From the NCBI GenBank assembly GCA_015832175.1, contig WJXW01000015.1, positions 558,001-622,000 of the forward strand: a stretch of DNA of 64,000 bases, in the 5' to 3' direction. The notes beneath the pieces were generated by a model, which was not told where the DNA came from, searched no databases, and saw only the letters and a list, made by a program, of their open reading frames with translations. This document shows positions 33,253 through 43,123 of this stretch, one piece after another. The number at the start of each line of letters is the position of its first letter. Within the stretch, counting starts at the first letter, position 1. The translations under genes and the position numbers were made by a program. The stretch comes from Paraphaeosphaeria minitans (Eukaryota > Ascomycota > Dothideomycetes > Pleosporales > Didymosphaeriaceae).

Positions 33253-35836
33253 CTAAAGCACGGTCTTCGTACAATACTCCAAAAGTCTCTTATCGTCGAA
33301 TAAGGCGTTGCAAAGCGTGTCCTGGTCTACTTGTTCAAAGGGATAATACTGAGTAGGTTCTGTATTAAAAAGAACGTTAGTGTAGACGTCATCCACCGCC
33401 GCAGCCATCTGTTGTATAAACTCTCCTCTTTCCTGGTGTAGTATATCTAGAAACGCAAGGAAGTCCTGCTCCCTAACCCTTTCAATTCTACTAGACATTA
33501 GCAGATAAAGAGTTATGCCGCACAATACATACTGTGAATTGGTTAGGCCTGTATCGCTACCAGTGGATAGTGGGGCAAGGACACCGATTGAGAATTTCTG
33601 TGCTAGGAAAGCCCAGTTGCGTCCATGGCGAAGTCAGTTCTTGAGTTTTGTTTGTAGCTTTATTGAAGGATTCCTATCGCTGTATACTTCGTAGTAAAGG
33701 TCCTGTAGCGCTAAGGATTCTACTTTCTGAATCTTTTCCATACCGCTGATACGCGTGCGTGTGCGCTGTGCGGCCTTAAGCTTGTGTTCTTGAACTAGGG
33801 ATTCCCGGCGCTCAGCGAGACACAGGAGGTAGTAGCGGCGAATAATAGAGTGGCTGCTTAAGATATCCTCTACCTTATCTAAAGCTTTCATTGCCTCGCC
33901 GATTGTTTCCCCTTTAGGAAAAAGATAGCCACTGTTGCTGGTTCGGCGCAGACAGCATAACTAACGTTACCTGTCGTAGCTGACTAATAGCTTCAGGACT
34001 CGCTACAGCGAAGAACAGGCAGGTGAGGAGTTCGATTGTAGTATCAGCCTGGTAGCCAAGCTTTGTTGCGAATATATCGTAGATCTGCGCATTAGTGAAG
34101 CGTCCGTGGGTTAAGCCTTTTTGGTTCGAGAGGATCGACGACGGTTTCATACCTTTAGCTTTCTTAGTTTTAGAGGCAGGTGTTATGGCTTGTATCCGAG
34201 TCCGTTTCATATTACTTCTCGTCTCGACAGGACTCGAACTAAAATCAGAAGCGGTGATTACATGGGGACCACACGCCGAAGGGCCGCTTCCCCTTTTACA
34301 CCAGACGTAGCCTACAGGCATGTCCGGCGTATCGCTGAACTCGATGTTCACAGATTCGGCAACGTTAGGGCCCATATTTAGGACTTGATGATATGTATTC
34401 TGTCTTGTAACAATCATTTCGCCAGGTAGGGAGCAGTCCAGATGGTACGCGATGCCCCATTTCTCTAGGAGGACTGGGGAGAAACTAGCATTGTAGTGGC
34501 GAATCCCCTGCGAACACGGGACGCGCCCTGGACCGTACAGCTCCTTCATGCGACGTTCGATATTAGTCTTCTCGCAGTTAGGAATAAAAAGCCAGAGCTT
34601 TGGCGCTCCAGCAAGAAGAAGATTGACAGAGTCAAGGTTGCCATCCTCGATATGTAGGGTAGCGGGGGTCCGGTCGCACTGGCTAATGTACCAAAAGGGC
34701 GTGTTGACCCCAGGAATGTTGCCATTGTTTCGTCGCCGAAGCTTTGGCCCTGCATCCACAAAGGGAACATAATCTGGCGGCATAGGGATAGGGCCGACAA
34801 AATACGGAAGGGCTTCATTTGGTGGTTTGTCAAAGACGTCCTGGAAAACAGAGCGAATTGCTTCTAGGGATAGCCGGCTATGTTCTTGACTTAAAGTGTC
34901 TGCTGATGGAAAGGTGAAGTCGACGTTTGTTGTTAATGCCGTTACTTTAAAGCCATCTTTCGAGTATATGCTGCATCTCATGTACCCCGAAGCAGGTGTC
35001 TGCGCTTGCGAGAAGTTCGGCGAGTCAAAGTCGATAACCCTGATCTTGTCATAGCAGTGGCTAGGTGTTACTGCGGCCAGCATCTCGAGTTGCGCAACTA
35101 GGGCGGCTCCCATCTGCTCTACCCCAAAGTCGACAATATGGACCCCTCTGCCATATCTATCCGATACGCCTTCTGCTCCAGCACGTTGTGTACCCTCTGG
35201 CTCAGCGTCAACCCCAGTCCCGTGCTGCTCTTCATTGTGACTTCCGCTCTGTCCCCCCTCAGGAGTGTTGTTCTGCTGGCAATCTGCCTCCTCGTCGCCG
35301 TTGATAAAATCTCTTAACAAGCTAGCAACGAGCTCCGCATTAGCCGAAGATGAGACCGAGGGCGTAGGTGACTGCTCTCGTGAGGACGGTGCTGGGTTCA
35401 GCAGCAGCGGTATGGTAGGCGCGTAGGCGGCAGGTAGGTCGGTGGCGTTCACGCGAGGTTGCTCTGGCGCATCCATGGAAGCGTGTGTGGAAGCAGTCGC
35501 CTGCTGCTGCGTATCGGCCCATCCCGCTGCGCTGCCATCGGGTGGAAGCTGCTCGAGCAAGGTCCTTGCGTTGCTAATAATGCTTGATAGGACGTTTCGA
35601 CAGTCCCGAAGGGCATTGTCAATTTCTAGCGGACGAGAGGCGGCCGAGACTGAGCGGCTGTGAAGGGAAGATGGCGTTGCGCGCTGGCGGGAAGGGCTTT
35701 CAATGTCATGTTTGACTGCTCGAAGGCTTTGCAGCAAGGTCTCCGTCTCGGAAATTAACTCGTCAACAAGCGCCATAGCTCTAGAGCTGCAGGCGAGGAG
35801 CGCATGAGTTTCGTGGCGGGCTGAGACGCGATGCAT
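33253..35836 (-). pseudogene. JmjC-domain protein gene, decaying
   Basis: The first frame (35836-33914, 640 codons) has a Ser/Pro-rich N-terminal half with an initial helix, then a JmjC domain. Its visible features are TPFWYISQCDRTPATLHIED with the HxE metal motif, LDSVNLLLAGAPKLWLFIP, and the second histidine in TYHQVLNMGPNVAESVNIEF; this is the Fe(II)/2-oxoglutarate fold of histone demethylases. The C-terminal part continues in 33891-33637 (ALDKVEDILSSHSIIRRYYL), after a frame change near 33.95 kb that an intron (GTCAGC...AAG) could explain. It then runs on to 33253 through an in-frame TGA at 33634-33636 that sits between KLKN and LRHGRNWAFL. A second possible start is the ATG at 35776. Expected role: lysine demethylation or hydroxylation in chromatin. 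A LINE is inserted 165 bases upstream. Confidence 0.75.
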
Positions 35837-35985
35837 CGTCTCGCTAACCGGCCCTGTCGATCACTGAACGGAGGATGCTTCTCTCTGATTAGCTAAATTT
35901 AGCGGCTGTCACATGACCTTGGCTTATTGTTACCAGAAGCCCCTCAGTCGCACTGCAGCCCACCATATGTCTGCGCCACCACCAT

Positions 35986-36000
35986 ATGTCTGCGCCACAA
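35986..36000. repeat. Left target-site duplication of the LINE
   Basis: atgtctgcgccacaa, identical to 41755-41769. An extra near-copy (atgtctgcgccac, 35967-35979) lies just upstream, so the target already had a short tandem repeat or has been hit before. Confidence 0.9.
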
Positions 36001-36142
36001 TTGTATAGAGCGTGGAGTCGGACAGTAAAAGACACCGGTGGTACCCTCATAATTCTTTAGCGCGGCGGAGGAGACAGCTTACGTACACATTGCGAATACC
36101 GGAGTCCAATCACAGAGTGCGAAGAGACGCGGGGAGGCGGCG

Positions 36143-37597
36143 ATGCCGACGCGTCCCGGCGGGATGACCGACGAACCCCATACGAACGTCCCCCTACCAA
36201 TCGTCGACGGTGACCAACCGGTACGCCCACAACGCGAATCAAGACCGGTTACCTTCTTCGACGGAACGACATGGCGAGGAACCACGACCGAACCCACTAC
36301 CCTCGACCCAGACGCTGCGCCAGACACGACACGAGTAAACCAACCATCGAACGTACCCGCAAATAAGACCAATCGCATCGCTAGATTACGATCAAGGCAA
36401 AGGAGATCCCCAGAACCTCCACAAACCCGATGGGAAGAGATAACCTGGCTTATAGCAAGCCTACGGGACGTCATCACAAAACAGGAGCGGATGATAGAGG
36501 GTATTAGAACCAACCTGGCCGCACTACAGAGGCAGAACGAAACGCTACAAGGCCAGAACGAAACGTTGCAGGACCAGAACGAGGCGTTAAGCGCGAGGGT
36601 TGACGAGCTTGGAAACCGGATAAAGGAGCTTCAGGAACATAGCAGCGCACATAGGAGTCAGAACGAGACGTTGAAAGAGGGTATTTCTGCCCTTAAGAGT
36701 GAGTTACAGACACTCGGTACGAATCGTCCATCATGGGCCGCAATCGCAGCGCAGGGTAACACAACAGCGCCGGGCAGGCCTCCATCGGTAAACCCTAGCC
36801 CGAGCCAACAAGCAAACGAACAAAAGCTTCCGGGTATCAGTCTTGACCTCTCCGGTGTGATCAGCCCCCAATTTCAGATATCCAACACTAAAGAGATCAG
36901 AGATCGTGTCCGCCAGGCGTTTAACAGCCACGCGAATACCAAGGACATAGGCTGGTTTGGCATTGCGAGGACAGGAGCAGACCCAAACAGGGTCAAAATA
37001 TGCTTAAGAACGCACGAGGAGGCAGCCAGGATCAAAAGGCATGACGAATGGCTTCAGTCCCATTTCCGAGGAGCTCGTGTCCAGGGCGAGCAATGGTACC
37101 CGGTCAAAGTCGACAGGGTAAATAAGGCTAGCATATGTGATGATTCGAGAATTCACCTCCGGGAGGATGCCGGAGCGAAGATAGGTGCCGAAAACGGGGT
37201 CGTAGTCAGGAAATTACGCTTCATCGGCCGCCCGAACCCAGACAAGCTCCATTGCTCAGTCGTCCTCTTTCTCGCTAGCAAACAAGAAGCGGAAGAACTC
37301 ATACGGCGCAAGTACCTAGATGTCGACGGTGAGGTAGCGTACACTAAAACCTATGAACCAAGGCCTACCCCTCGACGCTGTTTTAATTGCCACAAGTTCG
37401 ACGACCATGAGGCTCGAAGATGCCCGACCAGAGAGCCGACATGCGGATTCTGTGCTAGAACCGGTCACGTAGAACGCGACTGTGCTTCGGAGACTCCGAA
37501 GTGTGTTAATTGCTCCGGCCCACATAAGGCCAGCGATAGAGGATGCCCTGAATATAAAAGACTCCTGCAGGAAGTAAATCCCCTACGCCATGCCTAG
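36143..37597 (+). CDS. LINE ORF1, gag-like RNA-binding protein
   Basis: 484 codons. The N-terminal third is charged and disordered. A coiled-coil follows (about residues 95-195) with QNETLQGQNETLQDQNEAL-type heptad repeats that likely drive trimerisation. A central RRM-like region comes next, and the C-terminus has three zinc knuckles: CFNCHKFDDHEARRC, CGFCARTGHVERDC and CVNCSGPHKASDRGC. It packages the element RNA with ORF2 protein. The stop codon overlaps the ORF2 start in ATGCCTAG, which suggests termination-reinitiation or frameshifting to make ORF2. Confidence 0.92.
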   Translation: MPTRPGGMTDEPHTNVPLPIVDGDQPVRPQRESRPVTFFDGTTWRGTTTEPTTLDPDAAPDTTRVNQPSNVPANKTNRIARLRSRQRRSPEPPQTRWEEITWLIASLRDVITKQERMIEGIRTNLAALQRQNETLQGQNETLQDQNEALSARVDELGNRIKELQEHSSAHRSQNETLKEGISALKSELQTLGTNRPSWAAIAAQGNTTAPGRPPSVNPSPSQQANEQKLPGISLDLSGVISPQFQISNTKEIRDRVRQAFNSHANTKDIGWFGIARTGADPNRVKICLRTHEEAARIKRHDEWLQSHFRGARVQGEQWYPVKVDRVNKASICDDSRIHLREDAGAKIGAENGVVVRKLRFIGRPNPDKLHCSVVLFLASKQEAEELIRRKYLDVDGEVAYTKTYEPRPTPRRCFNCHKFDDHEARRCPTREPTCGFCARTGHVERDCASETPKCVNCSGPHKASDRGCPEYKRLLQEVNPLRHA

Positions 37598-40500
37598 AAG
37601 GTTCAAGGTCCTGCAAGCGAACGTAGGGCGAATAAGCGAAGTGCAGCACAGCATTATGAACGATCACGATCTTGAAGACTTCAGCCTACTTCTTATGTCA
37701 GAACCATATCTATTTCGTAACCAAGACGGAGAATACAGGGTAACCCCTCAATCTCACCCATACTGGACACCATTCCTCCCTGAGCACACGGAAGGGAGTC
37801 TACGACCTAGAGCGATGCTCTGGACACATAGAGATATTACAGCACGGCCGATATCGACCGAGTCCACCGATATAGCGGCACTCCTAATTGAACTAGAGAC
37901 TGGACCTTTACTCGCCATTTCAGTTTATATCCCCGCCAAATCGGATTCGGAGGACAGCGAACTGAACAGCAGACTTGACATAATTCGGAGGACAATTGAC
38001 ACCACTCGGCGGAATCATGATAAAAGAGTCGAAATACTCATTGCCGGGGACTTTAACAGGCACGACCAGTTCTGGGGCGGTGACTTGGTTGCAACCTCCC
38101 AGCGCCAAGGAGAAGGTGAACCCATCATCCAACTCATGTCGGAACTCGATCTCCAGTGTCCACTCCCCAGAGGGATCGAAACTTGGATCTCCTATAATGG
38201 GGAACACAGTTCGACAATCGACTTAATCCTGGTAACACAAGAACTCGCGTCGGAAATACAGCGATGCACTACAGACTCGATGGCGCATGGCTCCGATCAC
38301 CTAGCTATCTGCACGGAGTTTGCCATCGATCTTACGCACGAGAAAGGGACACCAAGAAAACTCTGGAAGAAAGCGCGCTGGGACCCAATTAGGAAAGTCG
38401 TCGCAGGAGAGCTGGAGCGCCGATCCCAGCCGGACATCCCGGGAGACGTAGACAGTTACTGCCAGTTTGTCACAGAATGCATAGCGCCAGCCATCGAAAA
38501 ATATGTCCCAGTGGCCAGACCGTCACCATACGCGAAGAGATGGTGGACGGAAGACCTAACGGAACTAAGGAAACACTACACGTATTGGCGTAACAAGGCT
38601 AGCGCATCTCGAAGAGCGAATACACCTGACCCAGGCCTCCAACAGATGGCGGTGACTTGTAGGAAAAGGTACCATGACGCCATCAGAAACCAGAGGAAAA
38701 CTCACTGGCAGGACTTTGTTGCCGAAGCCCGGAACATCTGGACCATAGCGCGGTACTTAGACCCAGCTCAGTGTGCGACCTTTGCAAGAATTCCAGCCAT
38801 CAAAACCTACGAAGGGGTGAGCACGTCTAATGGCGAGATCGCTAGATGCTTGTTAGAGGAATTCTTTAAGCCCCCGCCAGGAGTCACCGAGGAGCCGGAA
38901 GACGAGAGGCCGCGAGAGGCTTTACCAATGGAACCACTCTCGGAGGTTGAAGTACAAAGGGCGATATTCGCGTCCAACCCATACAAGGCCCCGGGACGAG
39001 ACGGCTTACCAGCCATCGTATGGCAGCAACTGTGGCCAGTCCTCAAACACCACATCGTAGCGCTATTCAAGTTATCACTCGAAACGGCGACGCTTCCATC
39101 GGAGTGGAGAGTAGCAAAGATTGTACCCCTGCGAAAACCAAACAAACCGGACTACACGGTAGCCAAGGCATACCGACCCATCTCCCTTCTCGCGACCCTA
39201 GGAAAGAGCTTAGAAGCAGTAGTAGCTGAAAGGCTATCCTTCCTAGCGGAGGCACACCGCCTGCTTCCAAAGAGCCACTTTGGAGCGAGGAAAGGCAGAT
39301 CGACAACCCAAGCGTTGACTATACTCCAGGAAAGCATCTTCCAGGCCTGGAGGGATAAGAGGGTTCTAAGTCTGGTCAGTTTCGACGTAAAAGGCGCTTA
39401 CAATGGGGTTAATATCGATGTCCTTGCGAAAAGACTAAGGAAGAGAGGAATCCCCAACGCATTGGTGGATTGGATAACTTGCTTCTGCAGCCAGCGAAAA
39501 GCGTCGGTCGTAGTAAATGGCCATACCACTGAGACAGTCGATCTACCACAAGCGGGCTTACCTCAGGGTTCCCCACTCTCCCCGATCCTGTTTCTCTTCT
39601 TCAACGCAGATTTGGTTTCATCCAAAATAAACCGCAACAAAGGGGCGATAGCATTTATAGATGACTACACAGCGTGGGTCACCGGAGCGTCAGATGGAGA
39701 GAACACCAACCTATTACAAGAAACGGTAGTAGCAAAAGCAGAACAGTGGGCACGGAGTAGCGGCGCCACCTTCGAAGCTGATAAGACGGCCTTCATCCAC
39801 TTCACGCGCAGGAACAACACAGTATCGAGCAGCCCACTCTTCGTCAATGAAGAAGCGATACGGCCACAAACAGAAGTAAAGATTCTAGGAGTAGTTTTCG
39901 ACCAGAAACTCCGATTTAGCCAACACACGGCCAGAGCGGCTAAGAGAGGAATTAGGGCAGCGCTAGCACTGAAGCGAATCAAAGGGATGACCGTAGGAAC
40001 GGCGAGGCAACTTTTCACCTCAACCGTAACACCTACAGTCGATTACGCATCACCGATATGGTCCACAAGTCTGACAGGTCGTACAACTAAAATGCTAAAC
40101 CAGATACAGCGTATCGGCACGCAAGCCATAATCGGAGCTTTCCGCACAGTGGCACTAATCAGGGCCGAGATGGAAGCAGGTATCGAGCAGCTCACGGCCC
40201 GCATGCACCGCCAGGAGTATAAATTCTGGGTCAAATGCCACACTCTTCCCGTAAACCATCCCTGGTGGAAAATACGTCGGGGAATAGATACCAAAAACAA
40301 GCGCTTCCCGTCGCCGCTCCAGCGCATCGCAATGCAACTCGATTCGGTCGACCTCACGGAGATGGAAAGAATCGATCCATTCTGCATACCCCCTTGGCAA
40401 CAAGGGATAGAAGCACAGATCCTCGAGGGAGAGGAAGCACAAAAATGGGCAGAAGACTCCGACGAGTTAAAAGTTTTTGTGGATGCCTCATACCGAGGAC

Positions 40501-41420
40501 ACAACGCAGGAGTAGGGGTCTATCATTCGGCCAGAAGAAGTGACAACTCGGTAGTCGAACACCGCGAGGCGGTAAAGATCGGGAAGAACGCTGGATACAC
40601 ATCCACCCATGTCGAACTCACTGCGATTCAAGCCGCACTGGAACTCATTTCAGCAATATGGTCACCCGACACGATCGCCCGATTTGGCAACAAGGCCAGA
40701 GATCTCACGTATGTGATAGTGAGCGACAGTCAATCAGCGATCAGAGCAGTGTCGCGCCCCTCTCGCCAAAGTGGCCAGGCGGTGATCCGACTGATTGTAA
40801 ACACCACAATGGAAATTAAAAGAAGGGGAGGCCCACATATCCGCCTCCAATGGGTCCCCGCTCACGCTATGGTAGTGGGAGACGAGATCGCAGATGAGCT
40901 GGCAAAGCAAGCAACGGAAGGGACCCTGGACCCTATTCCTGGGCTTACGTTGTCGGCAGCTCTCAAGAAGACTCTCTCATGCATACCGAAGATAAAGCTC
41001 GAGAAACCGGTCGACATAGACACAGCACTTCCTGGAAAGCATACGAAAAGCATCTATGATCTACAAACCTACAAGAGAGCAGCAGTGCTATGCCAACTGC
41101 GCACAGGGAAATGCCGGTTAAACAGTTATCTAGCCAAGATAGGTGCTACCAATTCGGACAGATGCACCTGCCGGGGACGCCAGCCGGAAACGGTACGCCA
41201 TTTCGTGTTCGAATGCCCGCTGTGGAAAGAAGAACGCAAAACGCTCCAGGAAGTCGCAGGCAACAGATGGGGAGATCTATCCTTCTTCCTAGGAGGTCGA
41301 TCTGAACAGCGGCTTCCGTCCGGTGAGCTCTTGGACGGGAAAGCCGAATCCTGGAAACCAAATCTCGACGTAGTCAACCAGACCATTGAATTTGCAATGG
41401 CCACCGGACGGTTATGCTAA
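37590..41420 (+). CDS. LINE ORF2, endonuclease, reverse transcriptase and RNase H
   Basis: 1276 codons without a stop. Order: an apurinic-like endonuclease (LLMSEPYLF, IAGDFNRHDQFW, STIDLILVT, GSDHLAI), a reverse transcriptase (APGRDGLP, YRPISLLATLGKSLEAV, SLVSFDVKGAYNGVN, GLPQGSPLSPILFLFF, and the catalytic box FIDD in place of the common FADD), an RNase H domain (VFVDASYRG, HVELTAIQAALELI, VSDSQSA, WVPAHAMVVGDEIADELAK), and a C-terminal cysteine/histidine cluster (CTCRGRQPETVRHFVFEC). It nicks the target and copies RNA into it. All catalytic acids are present, so the protein is probably competent. Confidence 0.95.
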   Translation: MPRRFKVLQANVGRISEVQHSIMNDHDLEDFSLLLMSEPYLFRNQDGEYRVTPQSHPYWTPFLPEHTEGSLRPRAMLWTHRDITARPISTESTDIAALLIELETGPLLAISVYIPAKSDSEDSELNSRLDIIRRTIDTTRRNHDKRVEILIAGDFNRHDQFWGGDLVATSQRQGEGEPIIQLMSELDLQCPLPRGIETWISYNGEHSSTIDLILVTQELASEIQRCTTDSMAHGSDHLAICTEFAIDLTHEKGTPRKLWKKARWDPIRKVVAGELERRSQPDIPGDVDSYCQFVTECIAPAIEKYVPVARPSPYAKRWWTEDLTELRKHYTYWRNKASASRRANTPDPGLQQMAVTCRKRYHDAIRNQRKTHWQDFVAEARNIWTIARYLDPAQCATFARIPAIKTYEGVSTSNGEIARCLLEEFFKPPPGVTEEPEDERPREALPMEPLSEVEVQRAIFASNPYKAPGRDGLPAIVWQQLWPVLKHHIVALFKLSLETATLPSEWRVAKIVPLRKPNKPDYTVAKAYRPISLLATLGKSLEAVVAERLSFLAEAHRLLPKSHFGARKGRSTTQALTILQESIFQAWRDKRVLSLVSFDVKGAYNGVNIDVLAKRLRKRGIPNALVDWITCFCSQRKASVVVNGHTTETVDLPQAGLPQGSPLSPILFLFFNADLVSSKINRNKGAIAFIDDYTAWVTGASDGENTNLLQETVVAKAEQWARSSGATFEADKTAFIHFTRRNNTVSSSPLFVNEEAIRPQTEVKILGVVFDQKLRFSQHTARAAKRGIRAALALKRIKGMTVGTARQLFTSTVTPTVDYASPIWSTSLTGRTTKMLNQIQRIGTQAIIGAFRTVALIRAEMEAGIEQLTARMHRQEYKFWVKCHTLPVNHPWWKIRRGIDTKNKRFPSPLQRIAMQLDSVDLTEMERIDPFCIPPWQQGIEAQILEGEEAQKWAEDSDELKVFVDASYRGHNAGVGVYHSARRSDNSVVEHREAVKIGKNAGYTSTHVELTAIQAALELISAIWSPDTIARFGNKARDLTYVIVSDSQSAIRAVSRPSRQSGQAVIRLIVNTTMEIKRRGGPHIRLQWVPAHAMVVGDEIADELAKQATEGTLDPIPGLTLSAALKKTLSCIPKIKLEKPVDIDTALPGKHTKSIYDLQTYKRAAVLCQLRTGKCRLNSYLAKIGATNSDRCTCRGRQPETVRHFVFECPLWKEERKTLQEVAGNRWGDLSFFLGGRSEQRLPSGELLDGKAESWKPNLDVVNQTIEFAMATGRLC

Positions 41421-41726
41421 CCATAAACTCTGACCTTAGACATTCCCCAGGAGACTCCCACAATATCTCCCGTTTGGACTCGAAGTCGACTGGCCGGTAA
41501 CAAGAAAGCCGACGACCGGGAAATTGCTCTCGGAGGCGCAGTGCAGGTAGGGGTAAGGAGGATCTCTGGGTGGACACCTAGTGTTGGCAACAGTTGATAC
41601 AGGAAGGTGAGGACGAAGCGCGTCGGGCTTAGAATGAAACGGGGACTCGACGGAATTTCATTGGCCGGAAGAGACAGAAGTAGTTTAGGCAGCCTACGGG
41701 CCGAAAGGCACCCGAGTGGCGTAAGA

Positions 41727-41754
41727 ATAAACCAAACCAAACCAAACCAAACCA
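41727..41754 (+). repeat. LINE 3' tail, (AAACC)n
   Basis: About five units of aaacc after ggcgtaagaat, directly before the target-site duplication. A short tandem repeat tail in place of poly(A) implies that the 3' end of the RNA, not a polyadenylated tail, primes or is recognised by the reverse transcriptase. Confidence 0.85.
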
Positions 41755-41769
41755 ATGTCTGCGCCACAA
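41755..41769. repeat. Right target-site duplication of the LINE
   Basis: atgtctgcgccacaa, identical to the left copy. It is followed by ctcacgccgg, the original flank. Confidence 0.9.
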
Positions 41770-42201
41770 CTCACGCCGGCGTCAACCACCACACAGCCCG
41801 CCCACCCACATAACCGCCGCTGTGTCTCAACATATGCCGCATTCCCACATTTGGGTTTCTGGTCTTTGATGTTGCTGTCCCTCTTCGATTTCTCCAGGAA
41901 GGAGGGTTAGCGAGGCCTCTGCAGCATCGATGGCGGGGCTGGATCCAGGACGCAGCATGAAACCTGGTAATGTTGACCGAAAATCGGGAAACTGGTTTAG
42001 GGTACCTGTCTTATTCTAGGCAGAGGCCAGAAACTGGACATCAGAAAGCCTCGGAACCGACAGGGGCCGAAAACGGGAACTAGAAAATCAGGACCCAAAA
42101 CAGGAACCTTAATTCAAAATCCAGACGCCGCACGCAGGTTATAGTACAGTATAGTCTACATATTTGTGGACTGGTTGGTCCCAATTTCTAGTCCTACAGT
42201 T

Positions 42202-42465
42202 ATGGCGTCTCCGCAGCAATCGCAGGTGCTATCGCACTCCAAGGCGAGGCGGGCTGCAAACAACAACTACCTAAGGCTCTCTAAAACACTATACAAGAAA
42301 TTAGCTAAGTTGTGCCAAGAATACGACACCCACGTGTATTTCCTAGCATATCGCAACGGCCGATTCAATGGATTTGTATTAATAGATAAGACAGGCCAGC
42401 GTTGGTCGCCTCCGGGCCAAGAGACTCTTGTAAGCTCCTCCCCTCCTACAGATCTTAAGAGTTAA
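42202..42465 (+). CDS. Small MADS-box-like protein
   Basis: 87 codons from the ATG at 42202. The pattern KARRAANNNYLRLSKTLYKK then LAKLCQEYDTHVYFLAYRNG recalls a degenerate MADS/SRF fold: a basic N-terminal arm, a helix with KTLYKKLAKLC, and a hydrophobic strand VYFLAYRNGRF. A final WSPPGQE resembles short fungal MADS-like ORFs that end in WPPS/WPP. The similarity is by eye and modest. Before the LINE inserted, it would have been head-to-head with the JmjC gene at about 0.5 kb. Likely DNA-binding. A stop follows at 42465 and nothing suggests a downstream exon. Confidence 0.45.
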   Translation: MASPQQSQVLSHSKARRAANNNYLRLSKTLYKKLAKLCQEYDTHVYFLAYRNGRFNGFVLIDKTGQRWSPPGQETLVSSSPPTDLKS

Positions 42466-42702
42466 CTCCTAACTTATTAAGGATAAATTATACCCCCCGC
42501 CAGTAATAAAGTCGCTGGCTTATTGCCGTCGGGCTCAACGAAGACGAGCGAAGGTTCACGGGAACATTTAATTAAATGCGGCGTACCTCGGCACAAGTAA
42601 GTTAAGCACGTAGATTATATTATAAATTTGCCAACAAAGGCGTCTAAAGGGCAAGCAGTTAATTTAACATAAAGTTACTATAATCTATTTAACAGCACAA
42701 TA

Positions 42703-43123
42703 TTAAGCAGATAGCGCTATCTTTTTTTGCTTTACTACTCGCTCGTCCCTTTTGCTATCCTTCTCTGATTCTCTCTTTAGGATCCTTGCCGTGTCTGCGA
42801 GTCTATGCTCTGTATCGTTAAGCCAAGTGCTTATCTTCTCCAGCAAGCGGTTACGATTGCTTAGTTCTTGTTTGAGTTCGCAAATTTTTACATCCTTTCT
42901 AGCAATTTCACGTTGCAGATCTGCAGCCAACGCAACTAACGTACTTATTCTTTCCTCTAACAGAGTAAGCCACGCTTAGAGTATTCTTAAGATACTTACC
43001 TTGCAAATCCTGTAGAGATGGCTGCTTTATCTCCGGGGGTTGGTCTTCGGCAGAGCTTCTATCCGTACCCGCATCGCTACTCTCTGAACAGCTATGTTGC
43101 TCCATCGGGGACTTAACGTTCAT
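42703..43123 (-). CDS. Small coiled-coil protein
   Basis: Two exons, 43123-43000 and 42920-42703, with a 79-nt intron (GTAAGT...CTGCAG). The sum is 342 nt, giving 113 aa. The N-terminus is Ser/Glu-rich (HSCSESSDAGTDRSSAEDQ). The C-terminal 70 residues form a heptad-patterned helix (ELKQELSNRNRLLEKISTWL, then LADTARILKRES) ending in a basic run (KQKKIAL). It is convergent with the MADS-like ORF. No known family; probably an oligomerising partner or a relic of a mobile-element protein. Confidence 0.5.

Larger units (their letters stand above)
36001..41754 (+). mobile_element. Full-length Tad1-like LINE retrotransposon
   Basis: 5.75 kb between perfect 15-bp target-site duplications. It holds a 142-base 5' leader, ORF1 (36143-37597), ORF2 (37590-41420, overlapping by 8 bases), a 3' UTR and a tail of AAACC units in place of poly(A). 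Both ORFs are intact. It inserts by target-primed reverse transcription in the nucleus. The insertion lies between the JmjC gene and the MADS-like ORF. Perfect duplications and intact frames indicate a young copy. The Tad1 assignment rests on fungal host, ORF order, endonuclease, RNase H and multiple zinc knuckles. Confidence 0.93.

Noticed and set aside
7369..33636. UGA recoding as an amino acid
   Set aside because: Long intact genes in the same window end at normal stops and keep no internal TGA, so the standard code holds; individual lesions or errors are simpler.
35986..41769. Reading the LINE boundaries as an LTR element
   Set aside because: There are no long terminal repeats; the coding order (zinc-knuckle ORF1, then endonuclease-RT-RNase H) and the short target duplications fit a non-LTR element.
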